Below, piece after piece: positions 1-8,166 of a DNA stretch of 9,184 nt (position 1 is the first letter of the stretch; the number at the start of each line of letters is the position of its first letter). The notes under the pieces were generated by a model, which was given only the letters and a program-made list of their open reading frames with translations, made no database searches and had not been told where the DNA came from. Position numbers and translations under genes: made by a program. The stretch comes from JAYQUR01 sp038133505 (GTDB taxonomy: Bacteria > Pseudomonadota > Alphaproteobacteria > MPNO01 > UBA830), in contig JAYPTI010000132.1 of the NCBI GenBank assembly GCA_038133505.1, positions 1-9,184 of the forward strand, written 5' to 3'.

Positions 1-24
1 GAGCGGGCCGGTGCCGTCCTGAAC

Positions 25-2469
<2,445 letters not shown>

Positions 2470-2473
2470 GCTT

Positions 2474-2479
2474 TCCTCA
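2474..2479 (-). promoter_or_regulatory. gyrB ribosome binding site overlapping the recF stop codon
   Basis: On the minus strand the recF stop TGA is part of TGAGGA, whose GAGGA is a good Shine-Dalgarno sequence 4 nt before the gyrB ATG. A ribosome finishing recF therefore sits on the gyrB initiation site, which suggests translational coupling. That coupling is inferred from layout only. Confidence 0.7.
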
Positions 2480-3643
2480 AACGCTGCGCACGGAGGCGCT
2501 CTCTACCCTGAAATACTGGGCCCGGCCGTCGAACGCCTCGAACAGCGACCGGTCGGTCCCGGTCATCCAGGCCTGCGCGCCGAGCGCGCAAATCTCGTCG
2601 AACAACGCCGCGCGGCGCTCGGGATCGAGGTGCGCGACGATTTCGTCCAGCAGCAGCAGCGGCGCCGCGCCGCGATCGAGCGCGACGAGCCGCGCATGCG
2701 CAAGCACGATGCTGATCAGCAGCGCCTTCTGTTCGCCGGTCGAGCAGACGGCGGCGGGGACGTCCTTCTGACGGTGCGCCACTTCGATATCCGACCGGTG
2801 CGGCCCGACCAGCGCGCGGCCGGCTTCTCGATCCATGGCGCGCGATGCCGCGAGGCCTTCGCGCAGCCGGTCCTCGGCATCGAGCGCCGACATGCCGTCG
2901 AGCCACGTTTCCACGTCGCCGACCAGCGTCACGCGGGCGGCCGGAAACGGCCCGAGGTCGCGCTCGCAGGCGGCGGCGAGGCGGCGGACGAAGGCACGTC
3001 TCGCCGCAGCCAGGGCAACCCCGCTCTCCGCCATGCGCTGTTCGAGCGCCCCGACCCAGCCCCGGTCGGCAGTTCGCCCGCCATAGCGTTCGTCGCGCAG
3101 AAGGCGGGTGCGTTCGCGCATCGCCTGTTCGTAGCCGTTGAGCCGGGCGGTATGGGCCGGATCGAACGCGGCGGCGAGACGGTCGAGGAAACGGCGGCGG
3201 GCCGACGCGCCGTCCATGAACAGCCGGTCCATGTCGGGGACCAGCCACACGGCAGCCAACAGCTCGCCGAGCGACGCCTGGCTTTTCGCCGGCGCGCCGT
3301 TGATGCGGACGACCCGGCGCCCGCCGTCGGCGTCCGCCGCGGAGGCCTCGAAGCCGGTGCCGATATCGACGGGACCCGTATCCGTGTCGATCGTGCCTGC
3401 CACCGCCCAGCGCAGCGCCGCCGCAGGCGCCGCGGCGTGCCGGGTGACGTCGTCCATCCGCGCGCGCCGGAGCCCGCGGCCCGGCGCGCAGAACGACAGC
3501 GCCTCCAGCAGGTTCGTCTTGCCGGCGCCGTTTGGGCCGGTCAATAAGACAGGGCGCGCGTCGACATCGAGCCGGAGCGACTCGTAGCACCGGAAATCGG
3601 TGAGCGAGAGACGGACGACCGCGTTGCGTTCGGACGCCGTCAC
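2477..3643 (-). CDS. recF: DNA replication and repair protein RecF
   Basis: RecF is an SMC/ABC-type ATPase that binds gapped DNA and, with RecO and RecR, loads RecA at stalled forks and gaps. The 388 residues are close to the family norm. Walker A is GPNGAGKTN at residues 36-44, the ABC signature is STGEQK at 301-306, Walker B is LLLLDE at 329-334, and the D-loop follows in AHLD at 337-340. The family N-terminal pattern LTDFR is at 14-18. The annotated start is GTG (plus-strand cac at 3641-3643). It has no convincing Shine-Dalgarno sequence close by, whereas GGAGAG lies just after the dnaN stop, so the exact start is uncertain by up to about nine codons. The gene lies 38 nt after dnaN and 7 nt before gyrB, the common bacterial order. 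No key residue is missing. Confidence 0.96.
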   Translation of the reverse strand: MTASERNAVVRLSLTDFRCYESLRLDVDARPVLLTGPNGAGKTNLLEALSFCAPGRGLRRARMDDVTRHAAAPAAALRWAVAGTIDTDTGPVDIGTGFEASAADADGGRRVVRINGAPAKSQASLGELLAAVWLVPDMDRLFMDGASARRRFLDRLAAAFDPAHTARLNGYEQAMRERTRLLRDERYGGRTADRGWVGALEQRMAESGVALAAARRAFVRRLAAACERDLGPFPAARVTLVGDVETWLDGMSALDAEDRLREGLAASRAMDREAGRALVGPHRSDIEVAHRQKDVPAAVCSTGEQKALLISIVLAHARLVALDRGAAPLLLLDEIVAHLDPERRAALFDEICALGAQAWMTGTDRSLFEAFDGRAQYFRVESASVRSV

Positions 3644-3681
3644 CGGCGCCAGGGCAGATCCGATCGACAGAAGCTCTCTCC

Positions 3682-4800
3682 TCAGACCCGCATCGGCATC
3701 AGGACGTAGAGAGCGCTCGCGTCGCCCATGTCCTGGACCAGCGTCGGGGATGCGCCGTCTGACAGCTGGAATTTGGCGTCGTCGCCGTCGATCTGCTGGG
3801 TGATGTCGAGCAGATAACGGGAATTGAAACCGATCTCGAGCGGGCCGTCGGCATAATCAACGTCGAGCTCCTCGCGGGCGCTGCCCGCTTCGGGGCTGGT
3901 CGCCGTCAGGACGAGGCTGCCCCGGTCGAGCGACAGCTTGATGGCGCGCGACTTCTCGGTCGAGATGGTCGAGACGAGATCGACCGCTTTCACGAATTCG
4001 GTGCGCTTGACCTCGAGCGTCTTGTCATTGCCGAACGGAATGACCCGGTCGTAGTCGGGGAAGGTGCCGTCGATCAGCTTCGACGTCAGAACGACGTCCG
4101 AGAACGAGAAGCGGATCTTGGTATCGGACAGCGCGATGTCGACGTCGTCCTCGACCTCCTCGATCAGCTTGCGGATTTCGCCAACGGCCTTGCGCGGCAC
4201 GATCACGCCGGGCATGCCGGCGGCGCCGTCGGGCAGCGGGACCTCGACGCGCGCGAGGCGGTGACCGTCCGTGGCGACCACGCGGAGCACCGGCGAGCCG
4301 TCGGTTTCCGCCGCGTGCAGGTACAGGCCGTTCAGGTAGTAGCGCGTCTCCTCGGTCGACATCGCGAACCGGGTGCGGTCGATCAGCCGGCGCAGCGTCT
4401 CCGCCGAGACGGTGAACTGGTGCGGCAGGTCGCCGTCGGACATGACCGGAAAATCCTCGCTCGGCAGGGTCGTCAGGTTGAGCTTGGAGCGGCCGGAATG
4501 GATTTCGAGCTGGCCCTGTTCGCCGCCCGAGCGCACTTCGACCTGCGAGCCTTCCGGCAGCTTGCGCACGATGTCGTACAGCGTATGCGCCGGCACCGTC
4601 GTCGCGCCGTCCTGCGACACTTCGGCGGAAACGCCTTCGATGATGGCGAGGTCCATGTCGGTCGCGGTCAGGCCGAGCTTGCCGCCGCTCGCCTGAACCA
4701 GGACGTTCGACAGGATCGGTATCGTGGTCCGGCGCTCGACAACGCCCTGAACGTGGTTGAGGGACCGGAGAAGCGCGCTGCGTTCGATGGTGAATTGCAT
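3682..4800 (-). CDS. dnaN: DNA polymerase III sliding clamp, beta subunit
   Basis: This is the homodimeric ring that encircles DNA and tethers DNA polymerase III and other partners; it also acts in regulatory inactivation of DnaA. The protein has 372 residues, the standard length, arranged as three clamp folds of about 120 residues each. Recognisable stretches are VVERRTTIPILSNVLVQA near the N-terminus, TDGHRLA in the middle domain, GTFPDYDRVIP at the start of the third domain, and the conserved C-terminal LMPMR that forms part of the partner-binding pocket. The ATG start gives the usual family N-terminus. It has no clear Shine-Dalgarno sequence immediately upstream. A strong promoter about 110 nt upstream points at it, and recF follows after 38 nt. 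It is the first gene of the dnaN-recF-gyrB unit. Confidence 0.98.
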   Translation of the reverse strand: MQFTIERSALLRSLNHVQGVVERRTTIPILSNVLVQASGGKLGLTATDMDLAIIEGVSAEVSQDGATTVPAHTLYDIVRKLPEGSQVEVRSGGEQGQLEIHSGRSKLNLTTLPSEDFPVMSDGDLPHQFTVSAETLRRLIDRTRFAMSTEETRYYLNGLYLHAAETDGSPVLRVVATDGHRLARVEVPLPDGAAGMPGVIVPRKAVGEIRKLIEEVEDDVDIALSDTKIRFSFSDVVLTSKLIDGTFPDYDRVIPFGNDKTLEVKRTEFVKAVDLVSTISTEKSRAIKLSLDRGSLVLTATSPEAGSAREELDVDYADGPLEIGFNSRYLLDITQQIDGDDAKFQLSDGASPTLVQDMGDASALYVLMPMRV

Positions 4801-4910
4801 GGTTGCGGACGGCTTTCGAACAGGTTGATGCCACCCGGCCCGACCTGCCGCGGACCACCCGGGACGCGCCAGCGTCTCCTCGTCGGCAGAACGGCCGGAA
4901 AAGAAGCGGA

Positions 4911-4938
4911 ATTATACCACAACCCTTTGAAATCCCAA
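4911..4938 (-). promoter_or_regulatory. Putative sigma-70-type promoter for dnaN-recF-gyrB
   Basis: On the minus strand a perfect -10 box TATAAT (plus-strand 4911-4916) is preceded after 16 nt by TTGGGA (4933-4938), which matches four of six positions of TTGACA. It lies in a locally AT-rich patch (about 4911-5003) of an otherwise GC-rich region and faces dnaN. Transcription would start near 4904, leaving a leader of about 105 nt. The -10 is embedded in TGTGGTATAA, which resembles a DnaA box (TGTGGATAA) with one extra base; that resemblance may be chance. Confidence 0.6.
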
Positions 4939-4985
4939 GAAAATTGGGGGAAATAAGGGCGCCGGATGGGCGTTAAAAGGCCAGC

Positions 4986-5001
4986 GTTATCAGGGAGTTA
5001 T
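4986..5001 (+). repeat. Two GTTAT direct repeats at helical spacing upstream of the dnaN promoter
   Basis: GTTAT occurs at 4986-4990 and 4997-5001, 11 bp apart, in a short AT-rich island about 50-60 bp upstream of the dnaN -35 box. One-turn spacing is typical of protein-binding half-sites, but the motif is short and no factor is recognised. Confidence 0.25.
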
Positions 5002-5038
5002 AAGACCCCCGGGGAACCGGCGCGCCGCCCGCGTCACG

Positions 5039-5056
5039 AAAACCCGCCGGGCGGGT
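5039..5056 (-). terminator. Possible intrinsic terminator downstream of dnaA
   Basis: Read on the minus strand, ACCCGC and GCGGGT form a 6-bp GC-rich stem around a 3-nt loop and are followed by TTTT (plus-strand AAAA at 5039-5042). It lies about 100 nt beyond the dnaA stop, on the far side of the assembly gap, and before the dnaN promoter. The T-tract is short, so activity is uncertain. Confidence 0.4.
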
Positions 5057-5100
5057 ATTTCGGGGGGGGCCCCCGCCCCGCAAAGGGCCCGCCGGGCGGC
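5043..5100. repeat. GC-rich direct repeats and G8C5 tract in the dnaA-dnaN spacer
   Basis: The 12-mer CCCGCCGGGCGG occurs at 5043-5054 and again at 5088-5099. Each copy is nearly palindromic and can fold as a small hairpin. Between them, G8 followed by C5 (5062-5074) is a further perfect fold-back. The whole stretch is almost pure G and C and ends at an assembly gap. It either forms strong structure or contains homopolymer errors at a contig end. Confidence 0.5.
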
Positions 5101-5119
5101 GTGACCCCACCACCAAGGG

Positions 5120-5129
5120 NNNNNNNNNN
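5120..5129. other. Assembly gap of ten Ns in the dnaA-dnaN spacer
   Basis: Ten Ns interrupt the spacer 29 nt beyond the dnaA stop. Ten is a common fixed scaffold-gap length, and the same length recurs at 7345, so the true missing length is unknown. The dnaA-dnaN spacer of 358 nt (4801-5158) therefore has an unknown real size. Confidence 0.95.
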
Positions 5130-5130
5130 C

Positions 5131-5145
5131 GGCCCGGAAAGGGCC
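5131..5145 (-). terminator. Hairpin just after dnaA, possible terminator cut by the gap
   Basis: GGCCC and GGGCC form a perfect 5-bp stem around a 5-nt loop, 13 nt after the dnaA stop. On the minus strand the next base is G and then the Ns begin, so a T-tract cannot be seen. It may be a terminator whose end lies in the gap, or only a stable 3' hairpin. Confidence 0.35.
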
Positions 5146-5158
5146 TCGCGGGAAGGCG

Positions 5159-6547
5159 TCAGCCCTCCAGCATGCGGCGCAGGAGATCGACGTCCTCGGC
5201 AAAGGAATTGTCGGACGTGCGCAGCTCCTCGACCTTCTTCACGGCATGCATGACGGTCGTATGGTCGCGCCCGCCGAACTTGCGGCCGATCTCGGGCAGC
5301 GACCGCGAGGTGAGCTGCTTCGAGAGGTACATCGCCACCTGTCGCGGCCGGGCGACGGCCCGGGAACGGCGCGCCGAATGCATGTCGGCGACGCGGATGT
5401 TGAAATGCTCCGCGACCCGCTTCTGGATCTCCTCGATGGTGATCCGGCGGTCGCTCGCCCGCAGCAGGTCGTGCAGGACCTCCTGGCAGGTCTCGAGCGT
5501 AATGTCGCGGCCGACCAGCGTCGCCTGCGCCGCCACGCGGTTCAGCGCACCCTCGAGCTCGCGCACCGACGAGGTGATCTTGTGGGCGAGGAATTCCATC
5601 ACCTTGTCCGGCACCGCGGCGTCGAGCTCCTCGGCCTTCGCCTGCAGGATACCGAGCCGCAGCTCGTAGGTGGTGGCGTGGATATCGGCAACGAGGCCCC
5701 AGCCGAGGCGCGAGCGCAGCCGCTCCTCCATGCCCTCGAGATCGGACGGCGACTTGTCGGCCGACACGACGACCTGGCGGTTGTTGTCCACGAGGTCATT
5801 GAAGGTGTGGAAGAACTCTTCCTGCGTCGATTCCTTGCCGTTGATGAACTGCACGTCGTCGATCATCAGCACGTCGACCGAGCGGAACTTTTCCTTGAAC
5901 GCCATGGTGTCCTGGAACCGCAGCGCCCGGATGAAGTGGTACATGAACTTCTCGGCCGAGAGATAGACGACCTTGCGGTCCGGCTGATGCGTGCGGATGT
6001 GCCAGGCAATGGCGTGCATCAGATGCGTCTTGCCGAGGCCGACGCCGCCGTAGAGGAACAGCGGGTTGTAGGTCGCCGTCGGCGAGTCCGCGACACGGCG
6101 GGCGGCGGCATACGCGAGCTCGTTCGGCTTGCCGACCACGAAATTGTCGAACTTGAAGCGCGGGTCGAGCGCGGCGCCGACGTCGCCCTCGATCCGTTCG
6201 GGCGCCCGGCGCACGGCCGGCGCTTCGGGCGCAGCCGCGGCGACCGGCTCCTCGACGGGCTCCTCGGCGGACACACCGCCATCGGCGAAAACGAAAATCT
6301 CCAAATCGGTCACGGGCGACCCGTCACCGGCCCAGAGCTCCTTCAGGCGACCGCCGTAATGGTTCGCGACCCAGTCGCGCATGAACCGCGTCGGCACCGA
6401 CAGACGGACCTTTCCGTCCGCGTAGTCGATCAGATTGAGCGGCCTGAGCCAGCTCTTGTAGGCGGAATCGCCGACTTCGGCGCGCAGCACGCCGCGCACG
6501 CGAGTCCACCGGGCAGAAATATCTTTGCTAATCTTAGCCCCTGACAT
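5159..6547 (-). CDS. dnaA: Chromosomal replication initiator protein DnaA
   Basis: DnaA is the AAA+ ATPase that binds DnaA boxes at oriC, opens the duplex and helps load the replicative helicase. At 462 residues it is full length. Domain I (about 1-85) mediates self-association, and a short acidic/Ala/Pro-rich linker (about 90-120) is domain II. The AAA+ core has Walker A GGVGLGKT at 167-174, Walker B VLMIDD at 226-231, and the box VII arginine finger in RLRSRLGWGL near R280. Domain IV carries the DNA-binding signature GGRDHTTVMHA at 425-435. The ATG start is supported by AAGGA 7 nt upstream. It begins 4 nt after the stop of the rhodanese-like gene, so the two are probably one transcript. It is separated from dnaN by a hairpin-rich spacer. 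Confidence 0.98.
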   Translation of the reverse strand: MSGAKISKDISARWTRVRGVLRAEVGDSAYKSWLRPLNLIDYADGKVRLSVPTRFMRDWVANHYGGRLKELWAGDGSPVTDLEIFVFADGGVSAEEPVEEPVAAAAPEAPAVRRAPERIEGDVGAALDPRFKFDNFVVGKPNELAYAAARRVADSPTATYNPLFLYGGVGLGKTHLMHAIAWHIRTHQPDRKVVYLSAEKFMYHFIRALRFQDTMAFKEKFRSVDVLMIDDVQFINGKESTQEEFFHTFNDLVDNNRQVVVSADKSPSDLEGMEERLRSRLGWGLVADIHATTYELRLGILQAKAEELDAAVPDKVMEFLAHKITSSVRELEGALNRVAAQATLVGRDITLETCQEVLHDLLRASDRRITIEEIQKRVAEHFNIRVADMHSARRSRAVARPRQVAMYLSKQLTSRSLPEIGRKFGGRDHTTVMHAVKKVEELRTSDNSFAEDVDLLRRMLEG

Positions 6548-6551
6548 CTTT

Positions 6552-7019
6552 TTATCCTTGCACCCAGGGGAGGCCTTGAGCCTTCCAGCCTTCCGTCGTT
6601 CCGCGATGCTTCGCTCCGTCGTGCGGCCCTTCGAAGCCGCCGCTGACGTTGAAGCAGGCTTCGTAGCCCGCTGCCGTCAGGGCCATGGCCGCGGATCTGG
6701 ACCGCGCACCCGACCGGCACAGCAGATAGACCGGTGACGACTTGTCGGCGATACGCGCCGACACCTCCTCGACGAATGCCCCGTTCTGCTCCATCGTCGG
6801 GAAGGACTGCCACTCGACGAGTTCCACTTCCTTACCGGCTTCCGCCAGATCGGGAATCCCGACGAAGGTCCACTCGGCCCTCGTCCGCACGTCCACCATT
6901 CTCGCATCGGGATTGCGCCGCAGCTCTTCCCAAGCCGCAACGACGTCCACATCCCCGGCATATCCTGCGCTGTTTGCCTGACCCGCAGCAGCCACACCGG
7001 ATGCGGATGACTGGTTCAT
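6552..7019 (-). CDS. Rhodanese-like domain protein upstream of dnaA
   Basis: This is a 155-residue single-domain sulfurtransferase of the rhodanese superfamily. Such proteins carry a sulfane sulfur as a persulfide on an active-site cysteine and pass it to acceptors; the physiological acceptor here is unknown. Landmarks are MVDVRTRAEW at 41-50 (the CDC25-like DVR segment), the active-site loop CRSGARS at 101-107 with C101, and the C-terminal NVSGGFEG followed by GWKAQGLPW, typical of the fold. The first ~22 residues are Ala/Gly/Ser-rich and low complexity with no hydrophobic core, so a cytoplasmic protein is expected. ATG at 7017-7019 is chosen over the adjacent in-frame TTG (7020-7022) because AAGGGGG lies 6 nt upstream of the ATG. 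It stops 4 nt before dnaA. A role in initiation is not implied by the family; the link is position only. Confidence 0.9.
   Translation of the reverse strand: MNQSSASGVAAAGQANSAGYAGDVDVVAAWEELRRNPDARMVDVRTRAEWTFVGIPDLAEAGKEVELVEWQSFPTMEQNGAFVEEVSARIADKSSPVYLLCRSGARSRSAAMALTAAGYEACFNVSGGFEGPHDGAKHRGTTEGWKAQGLPWVQG
6555..6559 (-). promoter_or_regulatory. dnaA ribosome binding site at the end of the rhodanese gene
   Basis: AAGGA on the minus strand lies in the last codons of the rhodanese gene, directly before its TAA stop and 7 nt from the dnaA ATG. dnaA initiation is therefore physically tied to termination of the upstream gene, which suggests coupled translation. Confidence 0.7.
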
Positions 7020-7060
7020 CAATTGCCCCCTTGCACGCGGCGCCCGGGCGGACGCCTTGC

Positions 7061-7240
7061 CTTGAAAAAACGCACGACGAATTTTTTTGCCGTTACTTTT
7101 CAGTCACGCGCCCGACAGTAATAATTAAAACAATTACTGCCTACCCGTCAGGCCATTACTTAAAAGCAGCGCTATTTCGCCGATGACTGCTTAATCTTTA
7201 CGAGACCCCCTGTCGGCTCGCAAGATTACTGTAACGGGAC
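7061..7240. other. AT-rich region, candidate origin unwinding element and/or operon promoter
   Basis: This non-coding stretch is about 59 percent AT over 7061-7200, in a window otherwise rich in G and C. It contains A6 and T7 runs, AATAATTAAAA, and several short inverted repeats. It lies directly upstream of the rhodanese-dnaA unit and beside a partial DnaA box at 7339-7344. These are features of an alphaproteobacterial origin or of a strong regulatory region. I could not identify a convincing -35/-10 pair for the rhodanese-dnaA transcript, although one must lie here or farther right. No gene or RNA is recognised in 7020-7393. Confidence 0.45.
7090..7237. repeat. Cluster of ATTACT motifs and short inverted repeats
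   Basis: ATTACT occurs at 7133-7138, 7155-7160 and 7225-7230, and inverted at 7117-7122; GTTACT is at 7092-7097. CAGTAAT (7116-7122) and ATTACTG (7133-7139) form a 7-bp dyad with a 10-nt spacer. CCGTTAC (7090-7096) is the exact inverse of GTAACGG (7231-7237). TTAAAAGCAG (7160-7169) nearly mirrors CTGCTTAA (7187-7194). The pattern looks like binding sites for a regulator or initiator, but no known consensus is matched. Confidence 0.5.
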
Positions 7241-7338
7241 GGTGGGGAAGGTGCAACGCCGAGACCGCCGGAATCAGCGAAAAAAACAGGGTCGCGCGGA
7301 AATTTTTCGGGTTGACAGGCGGGCGCACGGGATAACTC

Positions 7339-7344
7339 TGTGGA
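7339..7344 (-). promoter_or_regulatory. Partial DnaA box truncated by an assembly gap
   Basis: TGTGGA runs directly into the Ns. The full DnaA box read in this direction is TGTGGATAA, so all six visible bases match and the last three are unknown. Together with the adjacent AT-rich stretch and nearby dnaA, this suggests an origin, but six matching bases can arise by chance. No intact DnaA box was found in this spacer. Confidence 0.35.
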
Positions 7345-7354
7345 NNNNNNNNNN
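7345..7354. other. Assembly gap of ten Ns between rpsT and the rhodanese gene
   Basis: Ten Ns, the same length as the other gap, most likely mark a scaffold join of unknown true size. The join falls in the candidate origin region, so origin repeats may be missing from the sequence. Confidence 0.95.
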
Positions 7355-7393
7355 GCCGTTCGCAAGCTATCGAACCGGCGAAAAACGCCCACG

Positions 7394-7420
7394 AAAAAGG
7401 CCGGCACGATGGCCGGCCTT
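7394..7420 (-). terminator. Intrinsic terminator of rpsT
   Basis: On the minus strand AAGGCCGGC and GCCGGCCTT form a perfect 9-bp stem around a 6-nt loop, followed by a run of five Ts (plus-strand AAAAA at 7394-7398). It begins 26 nt after the rpsT stop. It is a classic Rho-independent terminator and isolates rpsT from the downstream rhodanese-dnaA unit. Confidence 0.92.
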
Positions 7421-7446
7421 GCGTCGAGACGCCAAGACGTCTGAAT

Positions 7447-7707
7447 CTAAAGCGCTTTTATCCGGCGCGACAGGCGCGAGACTTTCCGGGCCGCCGTGTT
7501 CTTCGGCACGACGCCGCGGGTGACGCCCCGCATGATCTCGGGCTGGGCCGCTTTCAGGGCAGCGTTCGCCGCATCCTTGTCGCCGGCCACGATGGCGGCC
7601 TCGACCTTCTTCACAAAGGTGCGAATGCGGTTGCGACGATCGCTGTTGACGCGGGTCTGGCGCAGATCGCGACGCACGCGCTTTTTCGCGGAAGTGGTGT
7701 TTGCCAT
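7447..7707 (-). CDS. rpsT: 30S ribosomal protein S20
   Basis: S20 is a small basic protein that binds 16S rRNA early in 30S assembly. The 86 residues match the family length, with the conserved N-terminal MANTTSAKKRVR, the RNRIRTFVKKVEAAI helix, and the C-terminal KNTAARKVSRLSRRI. Arg and Lys are abundant throughout, as expected for an rRNA binder. The ATG start is supported by AGAGGA 6 nt upstream. It appears to be monocistronic, with a promoter close upstream and a strong terminator downstream. rpsT next to dnaA and mutM is a recurrent alphaproteobacterial arrangement. Confidence 0.98.
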   Translation of the reverse strand: MANTTSAKKRVRRDLRQTRVNSDRRNRIRTFVKKVEAAIVAGDKDAANAALKAAQPEIMRGVTRGVVPKNTAARKVSRLSRRIKAL

Positions 7708-7731
7708 ATCGAATCCTCTAAATCGGGCGCC

Positions 7732-7760
7732 GTTTTAAGGGCGGGCGACCGTAACGTCAA
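7732..7760 (-). promoter_or_regulatory. Putative rpsT promoter
   Basis: On the minus strand TTGACG (7755-7760, five of six matches to TTGACA) is followed after 17 nt by TAAAAC (7732-7737, four of six matches to TATAAT). The -35 is preceded by GC, giving the CTTGAC core favoured in Alphaproteobacteria. The predicted start lies about 18 nt before the rpsT ATG, leaving room for its AGAGGA ribosome site. Confidence 0.6.
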
Positions 7761-7780
7761 GCATTTAGAACGGATTCTGG

Positions 7781-8146
7781 CTAGTTTCCGGCCCCGCTCG
7801 TCGCGAGGCGGATCCGCATCGTCAGCCGGTCGCCGTCCCGGCTGTACGTAAAGGTCAGCGTCGCGCCCTCCCGGACGTACGCATCGGCGGATTGCGGATC
7901 CCATCCCAGCGCCGGGAGGGCGGAACGATAGTACGTCCTGAGATCCGCCAATTGCGCGTTGCCGGTCGCAACCACGGTGACGATCCTGCCGGCCGGGCTG
8001 TCAAAAACGACGCTGGCGTTCTCGTCCTCGGTCATGCCGGGGGCGACCGGCAGGTCGTCGATCGCCGCGAAATAGTCGTCGGCGACGGCCGGCGGCGCGA
8101 GGACGAGCAGGATCGCAAGCAATGCCGGTATGAGTCTGTGTGCCAT
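7781..8146 (-). CDS. Small secreted protein of unknown function
   Basis: I do not recognise a characterised family. The 121-residue product begins MAHRLIPALLAILLVLAPPAVA, a classic Sec signal peptide (positive n-region, Leu/Ile/Ala core, AVA just before residue 23), so the mature protein of about 99 residues is predicted to be periplasmic. No lipobox cysteine is present, and there are no cysteines at all. The mature part has DDLPVAPGM, then VVFDSPAGRIVTVVATG, then LRTYYRSALPALGWDP, and ends with basic, beta-prone TFTYSRDGDRLTMRIRL. This looks like a small alpha/beta domain. The start at 8144-8146 is preferred over longer in-frame options because GAAGGGA lies just upstream and the signal peptide begins there; the longer versions would run into mutM. 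It follows mutM by 20 nt and is probably cotranscribed with it. Confidence 0.75.
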   Translation of the reverse strand: MAHRLIPALLAILLVLAPPAVADDYFAAIDDLPVAPGMTEDENASVVFDSPAGRIVTVVATGNAQLADLRTYYRSALPALGWDPQSADAYVREGATLTFTYSRDGDRLTMRIRLATSGAGN

Positions 8147-8166
8147 GGGTTCCCTTCGCGGCTTCT

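Noticed and set aside
4911..4920. Intact DnaA box in ATTATACCAC next to the dnaN promoter
   Set aside because: It needs a one-base insertion to fit TTATNCACA, so it is not called as a box; it is listed only as a finding.
5246..6544. A 432-codon plus-strand frame opposite dnaA
   Set aside because: It is antisense to the complete dnaA gene and has no recognisable domain or start signal.
7311..7344. TTGACA on the plus strand near 7313 as a promoter
   Set aside because: No good -10 lies 16-18 nt downstream, and the only gene ahead (rpsT) is on the opposite strand.
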